Source: Sphingomonas_D zeicaulis
Lineage (GTDB): Bacteria > Pseudomonadota > Alphaproteobacteria > Sphingomonadales > Sphingomonadaceae
Assembly: GCF_050433225.1 (NCBI RefSeq)
Contig: NZ_JBNPXQ010000001.1
Location: 992,001 to 1,056,000 of the forward strand
DNA: 64,000 nucleotides
Direction of reading: 5' to 3'
In this document: piece after piece, positions 25,175 through 34,701 of the stretch
How the letters are laid out: every line of letters begins with the position of its first letter
How positions within the stretch are numbered: position 1 is the stretch's first letter
The notes under the pieces: generated by a model
The model's input: the letters and a program-made list of their open reading frames with translations, nothing else
Told to the model about the DNA's origin: nothing
Database searches by the model: none
Program-made: the position numbers and the translations under genes

Positions 25175-27727
25175 TCAGAGCATCTCCTCCACCGCCCGGG
25201 CGATATTGTGGGTCGTATAGGGCTTCTGAACAACGGTGCGCGCGCGATGCTCCACGGGCAGCTTCGCCTGTTCGCCATAGCCCGACGCGAAGAAGAAGGG
25301 CACGCCCATGTCATGCAACCGGTCCGCGATGCCGAAGCTCGTCTGATCGCCCAGGTTGATGTCGAGGATCGCGAGGTCTGGCCTGGTGTCGTCCAGCGCA
25401 TCATGAGCGGCTTCGGGCGTAGAAGCGGTGACGATCACCGCTCCGAACCGGGTGAGGATGTCCTCGGCATCGAGCGCGATGATCAGGCTGTCCTCGACCA
25501 GCAGGACGTTGCGTCCGGCCAGGAGATGCGGGCTGACTGCCACCTGCGAACTATGCGATGCGGCAGGCAGCCGGACGTGCGGACCCTTGAAGTTGCGCCG
25601 TTCGGAAACGTGCCGCGCGGGAATACGGAAGGTCGCGCGAACGCCGTCCGGCGCATAGTCGATCTCCGAGGCGCCGCCGAGATCATAGGGTACGGACCGC
25701 TCGACGATCGTCGTCCCGAACCCCTTGCGCGTCGGCTTCGTCACGCGGGGGCCGCCCGTTTCCTGCCAGGTCAGCACGAGATCGTTCTGGCCATTGCGCG
25801 ACCAACGGATCCGGACCTCGCCGTCAGCGGAAAGGCTGCCATATTTGGTCGAATTGGTGACGAGCTCATGGATGACCAGCGCCATGGTCGAATAGGCCTG
25901 GGGGTTGAGCAGCACCGGGGGGCCATCGTGCAGGATGGCGTTTTCTCGCGTCGCGGCGAAGGCCGCCGCCTCTGCATCGATCAGCGCCTGCAGCGGTGCC
26001 GGACCCCAATGATCGTCCGTGATCTGATTATGCGCACGTGCGAGGGCATGGATGCGTCCGTCGACGAGCTTCACGAAATCGCGGACCACTTCCTCGTCCG
26101 GTTGCGACTGACGGATCAGCCCGCGAATGACGCCGAGGATGTTGCGGACGCGGTGGTTCAATTCGGCGATCAGCAGTTCCTGCCTGGCATTCGCCTGATG
26201 CCGCTGCGCCGCGGCCTCGTCCGCGAGCCGCAGCACGACTTCGATCAGCGTCGCGCGCAAGGTTTCAGCCACGCGCAGTTCGGAGGGGGTGAATGGCTTT
26301 GAATGACCTTCGACCAGTTCCTGCCACTCGGCGAAGCTTTCGCGTGGCGTGAGCCGCGGGCCGTTGGGGCCAAAGGTTACCGGTTTGTGGGGATCGCCGG
26401 CCCAACGGACGGAGTCACGTATCTCCGAGCGGAACAGCACGACATAGTCGCGCGGACTGCGCGAGATTGGAATGGCGAGAAGGCCCGACGCCTGCCGGGC
26501 GAAAGGGGCCGCGCGGTCGACGAGCGAGGCGATATGGTCCGTCGCAAACACTTTGCCCGCCGCGGTGCCATTGAGCGCGCGGATGATACGGCGGAAATCG
26601 TCGGTCGGCGGGGTCGTGCCCGAGAAGGCGTAGCTGCCATTGATCCAGACGCCGACACCGTCCGCTGGGATCGTGCTGGTCAGGATGTCGGCGAGCCAGT
26701 CGGGATCGTTGAGCAATGTCTCGTCGGACGCCACGGCGCCGAGAAGTTGGTCCGATACGTCGCGCGCCCGACGCTCATATTCGACGAGCGCGCGCCGCTC
26801 CCGGCTTTCAAGCCGCATCGAGAACATCTGCGCGAACATCTCGGTCACCGAGCGCCGCTCGAAGGTCGGCGCGCGCGGCGAATAATGGTGGCAGGCGAAC
26901 AAGCCCCAAAGTTCGTCGTCGACGATGATCGAGATCGAGAGGGAGGCCTCGACGCCCATATTCTTGAGATATTCGATATGAATGGGCGATACCGAGCGCA
27001 GGATCGACAGCGACAGGTCGAGCGGTTTCTTGTTTTCATCGAGCGCCGGTTCGATGCCGATCGGTGTCGCATTGACGTCGCGAATGACGCGGATCAGGTT
27101 GCGCTTGTAGAGCGCGCGCGCCTGACGGGGGATATCGCTTGCCGGATAATGCAGGCCCTTGAAGGATCCGATGCCGGCCTTGCAAGCCTCGGCGACGACC
27201 TCTCCGGCTCCATCCGGAGCGAATTTATAGACCATCACCCGGTCGTAACCGAGCAGCGCGCGCACCTGCCGCGCGCCTTCGCGGTAGAAGGAGGACATCT
27301 CCCCCTGCGCATCGAGCCTACCCATCATCGATCTGACAGCACCGGTCGCATCGCCATTGCTGTGGTTGCCCGGTTCGGCCTCGATGACGATCTGGCCGTC
27401 GGAAAAATGAACGGCGAAATCGAACGGCTCGCCATTCTCGCGCAATTGGCAGCCGAACTGGCGCTCGACCGTGTCGGGCGAGGTCAGAAAGGCGACGCGG
27501 TTGCGCAGGTCATGGACCAGCTTTGGCGGCACGAAATCCGATAGCGGGTGGCCGATCAGCGACCGTGCCTCGATCCCGAGGAACGTCCCGACATTCTTCG
27601 ACGCGCGCGCAATGATCCAATCTGTGCTGACGACGATCAGAAAACCTACGGGCTGGATCGCCCCGAGCAGGTGGATCGGCTCGCGGTCGCAGTTTGAAAG
27701 GTCGACATGCTCCAGGGTTTCGGTCAC
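25175..27727 (-). CDS. bphP: Bacteriophytochrome with HWE histidine kinase and receiver domain
   Basis: An 850-residue red/far-red light receptor. The biliverdin-binding Cys13 lies in LSNCDREPIHLLGAIQP ahead of the PAS domain. The GAF domain has the PASDIP motif near residue 197 and ACHHYSPR, and the PHY domain follows. The kinase is of the HWE type (ELNHRVRNILGVIRGL, His near 524; VIHELVTNSTKYGSL). A C-terminal receiver has LAILDINLGD, with Asp near 788. The start is GTG at 27727 with AAGGAAAAG upstream. No haem oxygenase gene for biliverdin synthesis is in this window. Such receptors commonly feed the general stress response or pigment control, which is inference here. Confidence 0.93.
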   Translation of the reverse strand: MTETLEHVDLSNCDREPIHLLGAIQPVGFLIVVSTDWIIARASKNVGTFLGIEARSLIGHPLSDFVPPKLVHDLRNRVAFLTSPDTVERQFGCQLRENGEPFDFAVHFSDGQIVIEAEPGNHSNGDATGAVRSMMGRLDAQGEMSSFYREGARQVRALLGYDRVMVYKFAPDGAGEVVAEACKAGIGSFKGLHYPASDIPRQARALYKRNLIRVIRDVNATPIGIEPALDENKKPLDLSLSILRSVSPIHIEYLKNMGVEASLSISIIVDDELWGLFACHHYSPRAPTFERRSVTEMFAQMFSMRLESRERRALVEYERRARDVSDQLLGAVASDETLLNDPDWLADILTSTIPADGVGVWINGSYAFSGTTPPTDDFRRIIRALNGTAAGKVFATDHIASLVDRAAPFARQASGLLAIPISRSPRDYVVLFRSEIRDSVRWAGDPHKPVTFGPNGPRLTPRESFAEWQELVEGHSKPFTPSELRVAETLRATLIEVVLRLADEAAAQRHQANARQELLIAELNHRVRNILGVIRGLIRQSQPDEEVVRDFVKLVDGRIHALARAHNQITDDHWGPAPLQALIDAEAAAFAATRENAILHDGPPVLLNPQAYSTMALVIHELVTNSTKYGSLSADGEVRIRWSRNGQNDLVLTWQETGGPRVTKPTRKGFGTTIVERSVPYDLGGASEIDYAPDGVRATFRIPARHVSERRNFKGPHVRLPAASHSSQVAVSPHLLAGRNVLLVEDSLIIALDAEDILTRFGAVIVTASTPEAAHDALDDTRPDLAILDINLGDQTSFGIADRLHDMGVPFFFASGYGEQAKLPVEHRARTVVQKPYTTHNIARAVEEML

Positions 27728-27943
27728 GCTTTTCCTTACGTCAGATCGGTTGTCCGGATCGGCCGCTGCACGCTGAAATGCGTGGGTGCCATTCGCCGAC
27801 CGCTATCTAGCCGTCGGGAGGCGATGTGCGGCGGAACGATGGATGCGGAGTCCCGCGTAGGACGCTATTCTTCAACGCTTTCGGTACCCCACAGATTGAT
27901 ACGCCGTAGGTTAAGATGCGGAATGGCCACAAAGGTTCCCCCT

Positions 27944-28696
27944 CTATGCTCGGGCAGGGCGCCTGTATCGTCGATCGGCGCCCGCTGGCGTGGCGCTGGG
28001 AGGGGAATGACGGGCGTGAGAGGCTGTCAGGCGGCCGAAAGTTTCACGGCGTCGATCAAGCACGCCCATGCCAGTATGTTGCCAGGCAAGCCATTCCGGA
28101 TAACTTCCCGCCCGGGCGGCTGCGACATCGGGTATTCGCGTCCCACTGGTCGTGACAAATACGCAATGGCGCAAAATCTTCTCGATATCGTCCAGATCGC
28201 CGAACGCTTCATAGCCGAGGGTCCACCATATATCGGGGCGATCCTGACGGATGACGCGCGTCCATTCGACATTGCATCCCGCATGCAATATTCTGCCATC
28301 GCGCGCGGCATCGATCGGAACAAGGCCGTCACTGGTCCAGGCGAAGGATTGCAGCCGCCTTTGCTTCTGAACCCTTATTGTCGGAGAGCCCTCCAGAACG
28401 AGTGCCGCCGATGCGAGCTTGGTCCAGAGCGTGATCTGCCCCAGCGGCGCCAGCAAGCCGCGGCGCGCGATCAGTGACTTGATCTCGACCCGCCTGTCTT
28501 CGCCTTCTGCCGCGCGGACCTTGATGCCGCATTCGGTCTGCGCAGGGTCATAAAGGTAGATATCGGTTCGCGTTGGTGGAGCCGCATCTTCGATACGCCC
28601 GTCGCCGCTCGCGTGCTGCACTGTGTCGAACCAGCGCGCCACCGCGTTGCATTGTTCCCCGCGCCACCAAAGCCGCACTTCGCATGATCGCTGCAC
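27944..28696 (-). CDS. CYTH-like conserved hypothetical protein
   Basis: About 250 residues. Alternating charged strands CEVRLWWRG, TDIYLYDP, CGIKVRAAEGEDRRVEIKS and LALVLE-type strands resemble the antiparallel barrel of CYTH (triphosphate tunnel) proteins, where E-x-E/K residues line the tunnel. I am not certain of the family. The GTG at 28696 is chosen as start because AGGAGG lies 5 bases upstream; the frame is open further back without family-like sequence. The last 30 residues are Arg/Pro-rich and may be poorly conserved. No operon partner. Confidence 0.55.
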   Translation of the reverse strand: MQRSCEVRLWWRGEQCNAVARWFDTVQHASGDGRIEDAAPPTRTDIYLYDPAQTECGIKVRAAEGEDRRVEIKSLIARRGLLAPLGQITLWTKLASAALVLEGSPTIRVQKQRRLQSFAWTSDGLVPIDAARDGRILHAGCNVEWTRVIRQDRPDIWWTLGYEAFGDLDDIEKILRHCVFVTTSGTRIPDVAAARAGSYPEWLAWQHTGMGVLDRRRETFGRLTASHARHSPPSATPAGADRRYRRPARA

Positions 28697-29056
28697 GAAA
28701 ACCTCCTGGACGAGCTGGGCCTCGCCTTTATCCCCGCATCGCTGCAGCCCCAGCGTTGAGCAACTGCGCCGGGATAGCGCCCGGCGCTGGGCATATTTCG
28801 ACAGTGGCTGGCTGATTTTGGGCAACAGAGGCATATTTCAGACGGCTGAAATGCCCGCATCGCCGGTTAAAATGCGCGACGCTGCGGGTCTTCTTGGCGA
28901 CGTCACGTTTACAAGGCGTTCGGAGCGTCTGCTGCGGCCCACGCTCCGCCCGAGATGTCTTTGTTTGGCAGCGCTGCTTTCTTAACGCTTGATTGCTCCA
29001 ATGTGCGGCTGAGGCCGCTAAGCCCGCTTCTCGCTGTCATCGGGAGGGGAGCGGCC
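28697..29056. other. Intergenic region with a 7-bp inverted repeat
   Basis: A 360-base gap between the CYTH-like gene and the end of era. No extra gene is supported. At 28835-28852 the arms ATTTCAG and CTGAAAT are perfect complements around ACGG, a possible operator 139 bases before the CYTH-like start. Near 29010 GCGGC-TGAG-GCCGC could form a hairpin after era. Confidence 0.45.
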
Positions 29057-29950
29057 CTACTCCACCCACTCCAGCCCGATCGAGCGGTAAAGACTGCGAT
29101 CCTCTTCCCAGTCGGGCTTCACCTTGACGTGCAGATAGAGGTGCACGCGTGCGCCGAGCAGCTTGGTGAGTTCGGCGCGGGCGCGCGAGCCGATCTCCTT
29201 CAGCCGCGTGCCGCCCTTGCCGAGCACGATCGCGCGTTGGGTGGCGCGCCCCACGAGGATCTGCTGGTGGATCTCGACCGATCCGTCCTCGCGTTCCGAA
29301 TAGCGTTCCGTGTCCACGGCAGCGGCGTAGGGCAGTTCGGCGTGAAGCTGCAGATAGAGCTGTTCGCGCGTCACTTCAGCGGCGAGCATACGATCGGTCG
29401 CGTCGGACACTTGATCCTCGGGGAAGTGCCACGGCCCCTCCGGCATCTTTTCGGCAAGCGCGGCCTTGAGCGTGGGCACGCCATCGCCGGTCGCGGCGGA
29501 GACCATGTAGGTGTCGACGAAGCCGATGCGGTCGTTCAGCCGCTGGGCATGGACGAGCAACTTCTCCTTGGCGGCGACGTCCACCTTGTTGAGGATCAGG
29601 ATCTTGGGCTCGCGGCGTGCCGCCAGTCGTTCGATGATGACCTCGACCTTGGGACCGAGGCCGCCCTTTGCGTCGATCACCAGGGCGATCAGGTCGGCAT
29701 CCTCGGCGCCGCCCCACGCAGCGGACACCATCGCGCGGTCGAGCCGCCGACGCGGTTCGAAGATGCCTGGTGTGTCGACGAGGATGATCTGCGTCTCACC
29801 CTCGATGGCAAGACCCATCAGCCGCGTACGCGTGGTCTGCGCCTTGGGGCTGACGATCGCCACCTTCTGCCCGACGAGGGCGTTGACGAGGGTCGACTTG
29901 CCCGCATTGGGGGCGCCGACGACCGCGACGGTTCCGCACCGCTCGCTCAT
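29057..29950 (-). CDS. era: GTPase Era
   Basis: An essential GTPase that binds the 3' end of 16S rRNA during 30S subunit assembly. 297 residues. GTPase motifs: GAPNAGKST (P-loop), TTRTR (switch I), DTPGIFEP and NKVD. The C-terminal KH domain carries IVLGKGGTRLKEIG. The ATG overlaps the rnc stop by four bases (ATGA), giving lepB-rnc-era as a tightly coupled operon, an arrangement common in proteobacteria. Confidence 0.97.
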   Translation of the reverse strand: MSERCGTVAVVGAPNAGKSTLVNALVGQKVAIVSPKAQTTRTRLMGLAIEGETQIILVDTPGIFEPRRRLDRAMVSAAWGGAEDADLIALVIDAKGGLGPKVEVIIERLAARREPKILILNKVDVAAKEKLLVHAQRLNDRIGFVDTYMVSAATGDGVPTLKAALAEKMPEGPWHFPEDQVSDATDRMLAAEVTREQLYLQLHAELPYAAAVDTERYSEREDGSVEIHQQILVGRATQRAIVLGKGGTRLKEIGSRARAELTKLLGARVHLYLHVKVKPDWEEDRSLYRSIGLEWVE

Positions 29951-30612
29951 TGCAATTTCTCCAGAAGGGCGCGTGCCGCCGCGGTTTCCGCATCCTGCTT
30001 CGACGAGCCTTCCGCGGAGGCCTCACCGGCGCCCTTGATCGTGACAGTGATGGTGAAGCGAGGCGCGTGGTGCGGCCCGGCGCGATTGGTGATTTCATAG
30101 ACCGGCGGGCGCCGGTTGTGCGCCGCGGCCCATTCCTGCAGCGCCGATTTGGGATGGAGCGGCGCACGCTGCTGCTGCAGCACCCGGTCGCCCCAGGCGC
30201 TCCGGACGAAGCGATCCGCGGCTTCGAGGCCGCCTTCGAGGAAGACGGCCCCGATCAGCGCCTCGACGACGTCGCCCAGCACATTGTCGCTGTCACTTGC
30301 GCCATCGTCACGCGCCTGCTTGCCGAGGCGCAGGTGCGTCGGCACGCCGATCGCACGGCCGATCTCCGCGCAGGTGCCGCCCGAGACAAGCGCGTTGAGG
30401 CGGCGCGAGAGCTTGCCCTCGGGCTCGTCCGGAAACAGCACGAACAGCCAGCGGGCCATCAACAGGCCGAGAATGCGATCCCCCAGGAATTCGAGCCGCT
30501 CATAATTGAGCGCGCTCTGGCTGCCATGCGTCAGCGCGCGTTCGAATGAGGCGAGATCCTGCGGATCGTGATGGAAGGTCTCGCGGATCCAGGTGGAAAG
30601 ATCGGCCGCCAT
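29947..30612 (-). CDS. rnc: Ribonuclease III
   Basis: A double-stranded RNA endonuclease that processes rRNA precursors. 221 residues. The signature ERLEFLGDRILGL and the later catalytic DVVEALIGAVFLEGG form the active site. The C-terminal dsRNA-binding domain runs from KSALQEWAAAH to the end. Start and stop overlap its neighbours by four bases each. Confidence 0.96.
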   Translation of the reverse strand: MAADLSTWIRETFHHDPQDLASFERALTHGSQSALNYERLEFLGDRILGLLMARWLFVLFPDEPEGKLSRRLNALVSGGTCAEIGRAIGVPTHLRLGKQARDDGASDSDNVLGDVVEALIGAVFLEGGLEAADRFVRSAWGDRVLQQQRAPLHPKSALQEWAAAHNRRPPVYEITNRAGPHHAPRFTITVTIKGAGEASAEGSSKQDAETAAARALLEKLQ

Positions 30613-31478
30613 CAGAAGGTTTCGCCGATCCGTTCCCAGCGCGCAGCGGTGAACCAGGTCCAGGGCAGGAACCAGTTCGCGGAGCCATCGGTCGAGAAGA
30701 TCGACACCATCGCGCGGCCGACCAGATTATCTTGCGGTACGAATCCGATCCCGCCGCGCTCCACCGCGAAGCGGCTGTCGAGGCTGCGGTCGCGATTGTC
30801 TCCCATCAGGAAGAGATGGCCCTCGGGCACGACATAGACGTCGGTATCGTCATATTCGGTCGGCCTCAGGTCGAGCACGGCATAGCTGTGGCCGTTGGGC
30901 AGCGTCTCGCGATACTGCGGATAGCGGCATACCGCCTGGCCGGTGCTGTCGCGGTGCAGGAAGGGGGAGGGGACGCCCTTTTCCAACTCGTAGCAGGGGC
31001 TGTTGGGGCTGACCGGATGGACGAAATCGGCGATCCGCTGCCGCGGAATCGGCGTGCCGTTGAGGATGATCTGGCCCTTGCGGATCTGGACGAGGTCACC
31101 GGGCAGCCCGATCACGCGCTTGATATAATCGACATCATTGGTCGGCGGCGCGCGGAAGATCACAACGTCGCCACGCTCGGGCTGATGCGGCAGGATGCGG
31201 GATGAGGGCAGCAGCGGCATCCCCCAGGGCAGGCTGTAACGCGAGAAGCCATAGGGCCACTTCGCCGCGAGCAGATAATCGCCCACGAGCAGCCGTGGCT
31301 GCATAGACTCCGAGGGGATGACGAAGGGCGAAACGATGAAGCTGCGCAAGATGAAGACGAACAGCAACAGTTTCAGCAGAAAGGTGAACGACTCGCGCCC
31401 TTCGCTTTTTGCCTTTCGGGCCCGTTTGTTGGCTTTGGCGGCGGCGGCTTGCGCGCCGCCCGACGTCTGGTCGGTCAT
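30612..31478 (-). CDS. lepB: Signal peptidase I
   Basis: An inner-membrane serine protease that removes signal peptides from exported proteins. 288 residues. A basic cytoplasmic tail (KANKRARKAKSEGRE) precedes the single membrane helix FLLKLLLFVFILRSF, then PSESMQPRLLVGDYLL (catalytic Ser), DYIKRVIGLPGD (catalytic Lys) and the box MGDNRDRSLDSR. The start at 31478 (MTDQTSGG) gives the family length. It is the first gene of lepB-rnc-era, divergent from pgi. Confidence 0.95.
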   Translation of the reverse strand: MTDQTSGGAQAAAAKANKRARKAKSEGRESFTFLLKLLLFVFILRSFIVSPFVIPSESMQPRLLVGDYLLAAKWPYGFSRYSLPWGMPLLPSSRILPHQPERGDVVIFRAPPTNDVDYIKRVIGLPGDLVQIRKGQIILNGTPIPRQRIADFVHPVSPNSPCYELEKGVPSPFLHRDSTGQAVCRYPQYRETLPNGHSYAVLDLRPTEYDDTDVYVVPEGHLFLMGDNRDRSLDSRFAVERGGIGFVPQDNLVGRAMVSIFSTDGSANWFLPWTWFTAARWERIGETF

Positions 31479-31644
31479 CGCCGGGGTTTGGAAGCGTGGC
31501 GCGCTTTGGTCAAGCGAGCTTCGATCGACACGCGTTAGTCGCGCCCATCGGGCGGCGCCTGAGAGAAAAGCGGCAGGCCGGGGGGTGGCAGCGGCGCGGG
31601 CGGCGGCGTAGAGGATGCGCTGCAATATCAGGGAGATTCGCGAC

Positions 31645-33147
31645 ATGAGCGGCACCGAAACGGCGTGGACGGTCATCCGGGCGGAGCAGCCCGAAACCCT
31701 GGCGAAACTGTTCGATGCCACGCCCGATCGCCTGTCGCAGCTCGTGATCGAAGAAGTCGGCATGCGCTTCGACTGGTCGAAGACGCACCTGACCCCGGCG
31801 TTGATCGACGCCTTCGTCGCGCTGGCCGAGGCGAGCGACTTCGCGGGCAAGCGCGACGCGCTGTTCGCGGGCGCGAAGATCAACGTCACCGAGGGCCGCG
31901 CCGTCGAGCATAGCGCCGAGCGCGGCGAGGGCGCGCCCGAGAGCGTGGCGCAGGCCAAGATGTTCCATGCACGGATGCGCGGGCTGATTGACGCGATCGA
32001 AGCCGGCGCGATGGGGCCCATCACCAACATCCTGCACATCGGCATCGGCGGTTCGGCGCTGGGGCCGAACCTGCTGGTCGACGCGCTGGGCCGCGAGGCG
32101 GATCGCTACCAGACCGCGATCGTCTCCAACGTGGACGGCGCCGCGCTGGAAGAAGCGTTCGCGCGCTTCGATCCGACCAGCACCCTGATCGCCGTCGCCT
32201 CCAAGACCTTCACCACCACCGAAACGCTGATGAATGCGGATAGCGCGCTGGCGTGGTTGACGGAGGGCGGCGTTGACGACCCCTATGGCCGCGTCGTCGC
32301 GCTGACCGCGGCGCCGGACAAGGCTGTGGCGTGGGGTGTCGACGAAACCCGCGTGCTGCCCTTCTCTGAAAGCGTCGGCGGGCGTTATTCGCTATGGTCG
32401 TCGATCGGCTTCCCCGCAGCGCTCGCGCTCGGGTGGACGGCGTTCGAAGAATTGCTCGAAGGGGCGGCGGCGATGGACCGTCATTTCCGCTTCGCCGAAC
32501 CGCGCCGCAACGCGCCTCTGCTCGCGGCGTTCGCGGATCAATATTATGCCCGCGTCCGCAACTGCCAGACCCGCGCCGTATTCGCCTATGACGAGCGGCT
32601 GCGCCTGCTGCCCTCCTACCTCCAGCAGTTGGAGATGGAATCGAACGGCAAGAGCGTGAAGGCGGACGGCACCCCCGTCGATGGCCCGACCGCGCCGGTC
32701 ACCTGGGGCGGCGTCGGCACCGATGCGCAGCACGCAGTATTCCAGCTTCTCCACCAGGGCACGCACCTGATCCCTGTCGAATTCATCGCCGCGATCGAAC
32801 CCGGCCACCCGCTTGACGACCGCCACCACCGCGCGCTGCTGGTCAATTGCTTCGCGCAGGGCGCGGCGCTGATGGAAGGCAAGCAGAGCGACGATCCCGC
32901 ACGCGCTTATGCCGGCGACCGGCCTTCATCGACGATCCTGCTCGACCGCGTCGACCCACGGACCCTGGGCGCGCTGATCGCCTTCTACGAACAGCGCACC
33001 TTCGCCAATGCGGTGCTGATGGGAATCAACGCCTTCGACCAGTTCGGCGTCGAATTGGGCAAGGCGATCGCCAAGTCGATCGAGAGCGAAGGCACGGATC
33101 GCTTTGATCCGTCGACACGGGCGCTGATTGAGCGCGCCTTCGGCTGA
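31645..33147 (+). CDS. pgi: Glucose-6-phosphate isomerase
   Basis: Interconverts glucose-6-phosphate and fructose-6-phosphate. 500 residues. Family signatures GRYSLWSSIGFPAALALGW and GINAFDQFGVELGK are present, and the sugar-phosphate loop is HIGIGGSALGP with SKTFTTTET. AGGGAGA precedes the ATG at 31645. Single-gene unit, divergent from lepB. Confidence 0.96.
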   Translation: MSGTETAWTVIRAEQPETLAKLFDATPDRLSQLVIEEVGMRFDWSKTHLTPALIDAFVALAEASDFAGKRDALFAGAKINVTEGRAVEHSAERGEGAPESVAQAKMFHARMRGLIDAIEAGAMGPITNILHIGIGGSALGPNLLVDALGREADRYQTAIVSNVDGAALEEAFARFDPTSTLIAVASKTFTTTETLMNADSALAWLTEGGVDDPYGRVVALTAAPDKAVAWGVDETRVLPFSESVGGRYSLWSSIGFPAALALGWTAFEELLEGAAAMDRHFRFAEPRRNAPLLAAFADQYYARVRNCQTRAVFAYDERLRLLPSYLQQLEMESNGKSVKADGTPVDGPTAPVTWGGVGTDAQHAVFQLLHQGTHLIPVEFIAAIEPGHPLDDRHHRALLVNCFAQGAALMEGKQSDDPARAYAGDRPSSTILLDRVDPRTLGALIAFYEQRTFANAVLMGINAFDQFGVELGKAIAKSIESEGTDRFDPSTRALIERAFG

Positions 33148-33160
33148 CGTCTCGATCCAG

Positions 33161-33195
33161 CATCGGGTAGTGGGTGTCATTCCCGTTGCCCGATG
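33161..33195. terminator. Possible hairpin after pgi
   Basis: CATCGGG (33161-33167) and CCCGATG (33189-33195) are perfect complements 14 bases after the pgi stop. No U-run follows, so it may be a stability hairpin rather than an intrinsic terminator. Confidence 0.35.
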
Positions 33196-33297
33196 TCGGG
33201 CTCAGCGAAGGAAATCGATCAGCGCAAACCGGAAAAGCCGTTTGTCGCAGCGGGCCCGGCTCCTTAGATGCCCACGCAGCACATCAAGGGCGGGTCA

Positions 33298-34644
33298 ATG
33301 AGCAGTTTCGATTATGATCTCTTCGTCATCGGCGCCGGTTCGGGCGGCGTCCGCGCGGCGCGCGTCTCCGCGGCCCATGGCGCGAAGGTGGCGATTGCCG
33401 AGGAATATAAGGTCGGCGGTACCTGCGTGATCCGCGGCTGCGTGCCCAAGAAGCTGCTCGTCTACGGCGCGCATTTTGCAGAGGATCTGAAGGATGCACG
33501 CCGGTTCGGCTGGAACGTGCCCGATTGCGATTTCGACTGGCCGACGTTGCGCGACAATGTTCTTGCCGATGTCGAGCGGTTGAACGGCGCCTATACGAGC
33601 ACGCTCGACAATCATGGCGTCGAGGTGATTCTCGAACGCGCGACGGTGAGCGGCGTCAATGAGATCACGCTGGCATCGGGCCGCACCGTTACCGCCGGCA
33701 AGATCCTCATCGCAACCGGCGCCTGGCCGATGGTGCCGGAGTTCCCGGGCGCGGAGCATGGCATCACCTCCAACGAGGTGTTTCATCTCGAAACGCTGCC
33801 CAGGCGCGTCGTGATCGCCGGCGGTGGCTATATCGCCAATGAATTCGCCGGCATCTTCCACGAGTTCGGCGCCGAGGTGACGCTCGTCAACCGCTCCGAC
33901 ACGATCCTGCGCGGTTATGACGAGCAGGTGCGCGATCGCCTGCTGCAGATTTCGATGACCAAGGGCATCAAGTTCCTGTTCAACGCACCGTTCGAGAAGG
34001 TGGAGAAGCAGGCGGATGGCAGCCTGCGCCTGTTCATGACCGGGCAGCCGGAAATCGAGGCGGACCTGCTGCTGTTCGCCACCGGCCGCATGCCTCACAC
34101 CAAGGGCCTCGGGCTGGAGACGGCGGGCGTGAAGCTCAACGATCGCGGTGCCGTCGTCGTGGATGACGACAACAAGTCCAGCGTCGACAGCATCTATGCG
34201 GTAGGGGACGTGACCGACCGCATCCAGTTGACTCCGATAGCGATCCGCGAGGGGCAGGCCTTTGCCGACAGCATATTCGGCAAGAAGCCGCGCCGCGTCG
34301 ATTATGGCTGCGTGCCCAATGCCGTGTTCAGCCACCCGCCGATCGCCGGCGTCGGCTATACCGAGGGCGAGGCGCGAAATCGCTTCGGCGCGATCAAGGT
34401 CTACACGTCGGATTTCCGGCCGATGAAGAATGTGCTCGCGGGCCGCAACGAGCGCGCGCTCTACAAGATGATCTGCAACGCCGAGACCGATGTGATCATC
34501 GGCCTGCACATGATCGGCCCCGATGCGCCCGAGATCCTGCAGGCGGCCGCGATCGCCGTAAAGGCGGGGCTCACCAAGCAGGCGTTCGATGACACCGTCG
34601 CGCTGCACCCGACGATGGCGGAAGAGTTGGTGCTGATGCGCTGA
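33298..34644 (+). CDS. gor: Glutathione-disulfide reductase
   Basis: An NADPH-dependent flavoenzyme that regenerates reduced glutathione. 448 residues. FAD motif VIGAGSGGVRAARVSA, redox-active pair Cys43/Cys48 in GGTCVIRGCVPKK, NAD(P) motif IAGGGYIANEFAGI, and the C-terminal catalytic His in VALHPTMAEE. The ATG at 33298 is chosen over an upstream in-frame ATG at 33268 because homology begins with DYDLFVIGAG. Confidence 0.93.
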   Translation: MSSFDYDLFVIGAGSGGVRAARVSAAHGAKVAIAEEYKVGGTCVIRGCVPKKLLVYGAHFAEDLKDARRFGWNVPDCDFDWPTLRDNVLADVERLNGAYTSTLDNHGVEVILERATVSGVNEITLASGRTVTAGKILIATGAWPMVPEFPGAEHGITSNEVFHLETLPRRVVIAGGGYIANEFAGIFHEFGAEVTLVNRSDTILRGYDEQVRDRLLQISMTKGIKFLFNAPFEKVEKQADGSLRLFMTGQPEIEADLLLFATGRMPHTKGLGLETAGVKLNDRGAVVVDDDNKSSVDSIYAVGDVTDRIQLTPIAIREGQAFADSIFGKKPRRVDYGCVPNAVFSHPPIAGVGYTEGEARNRFGAIKVYTSDFRPMKNVLAGRNERALYKMICNAETDVIIGLHMIGPDAPEILQAAAIAVKAGLTKQAFDDTVALHPTMAEELVLMR

Positions 34645-34651
34645 TGCAGGC

Positions 34652-34684
34652 CTTGCCTCCCCGGGCCGGGCTCGGGGAGGCAAG
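34652..34684. terminator. Convergent terminator between gor and the dioxygenase-like gene
   Basis: CTTGCCTCCCCG (34652-34663) pairs perfectly with CGGGGAGGCAAG (34673-34684), a 12-bp GC-rich stem with a 9-base loop placed between convergent genes. No clear U-run on either strand. Confidence 0.6.
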
Positions 34685-34701
34685 CTGCCTTCGGCGTGGG
34701 C

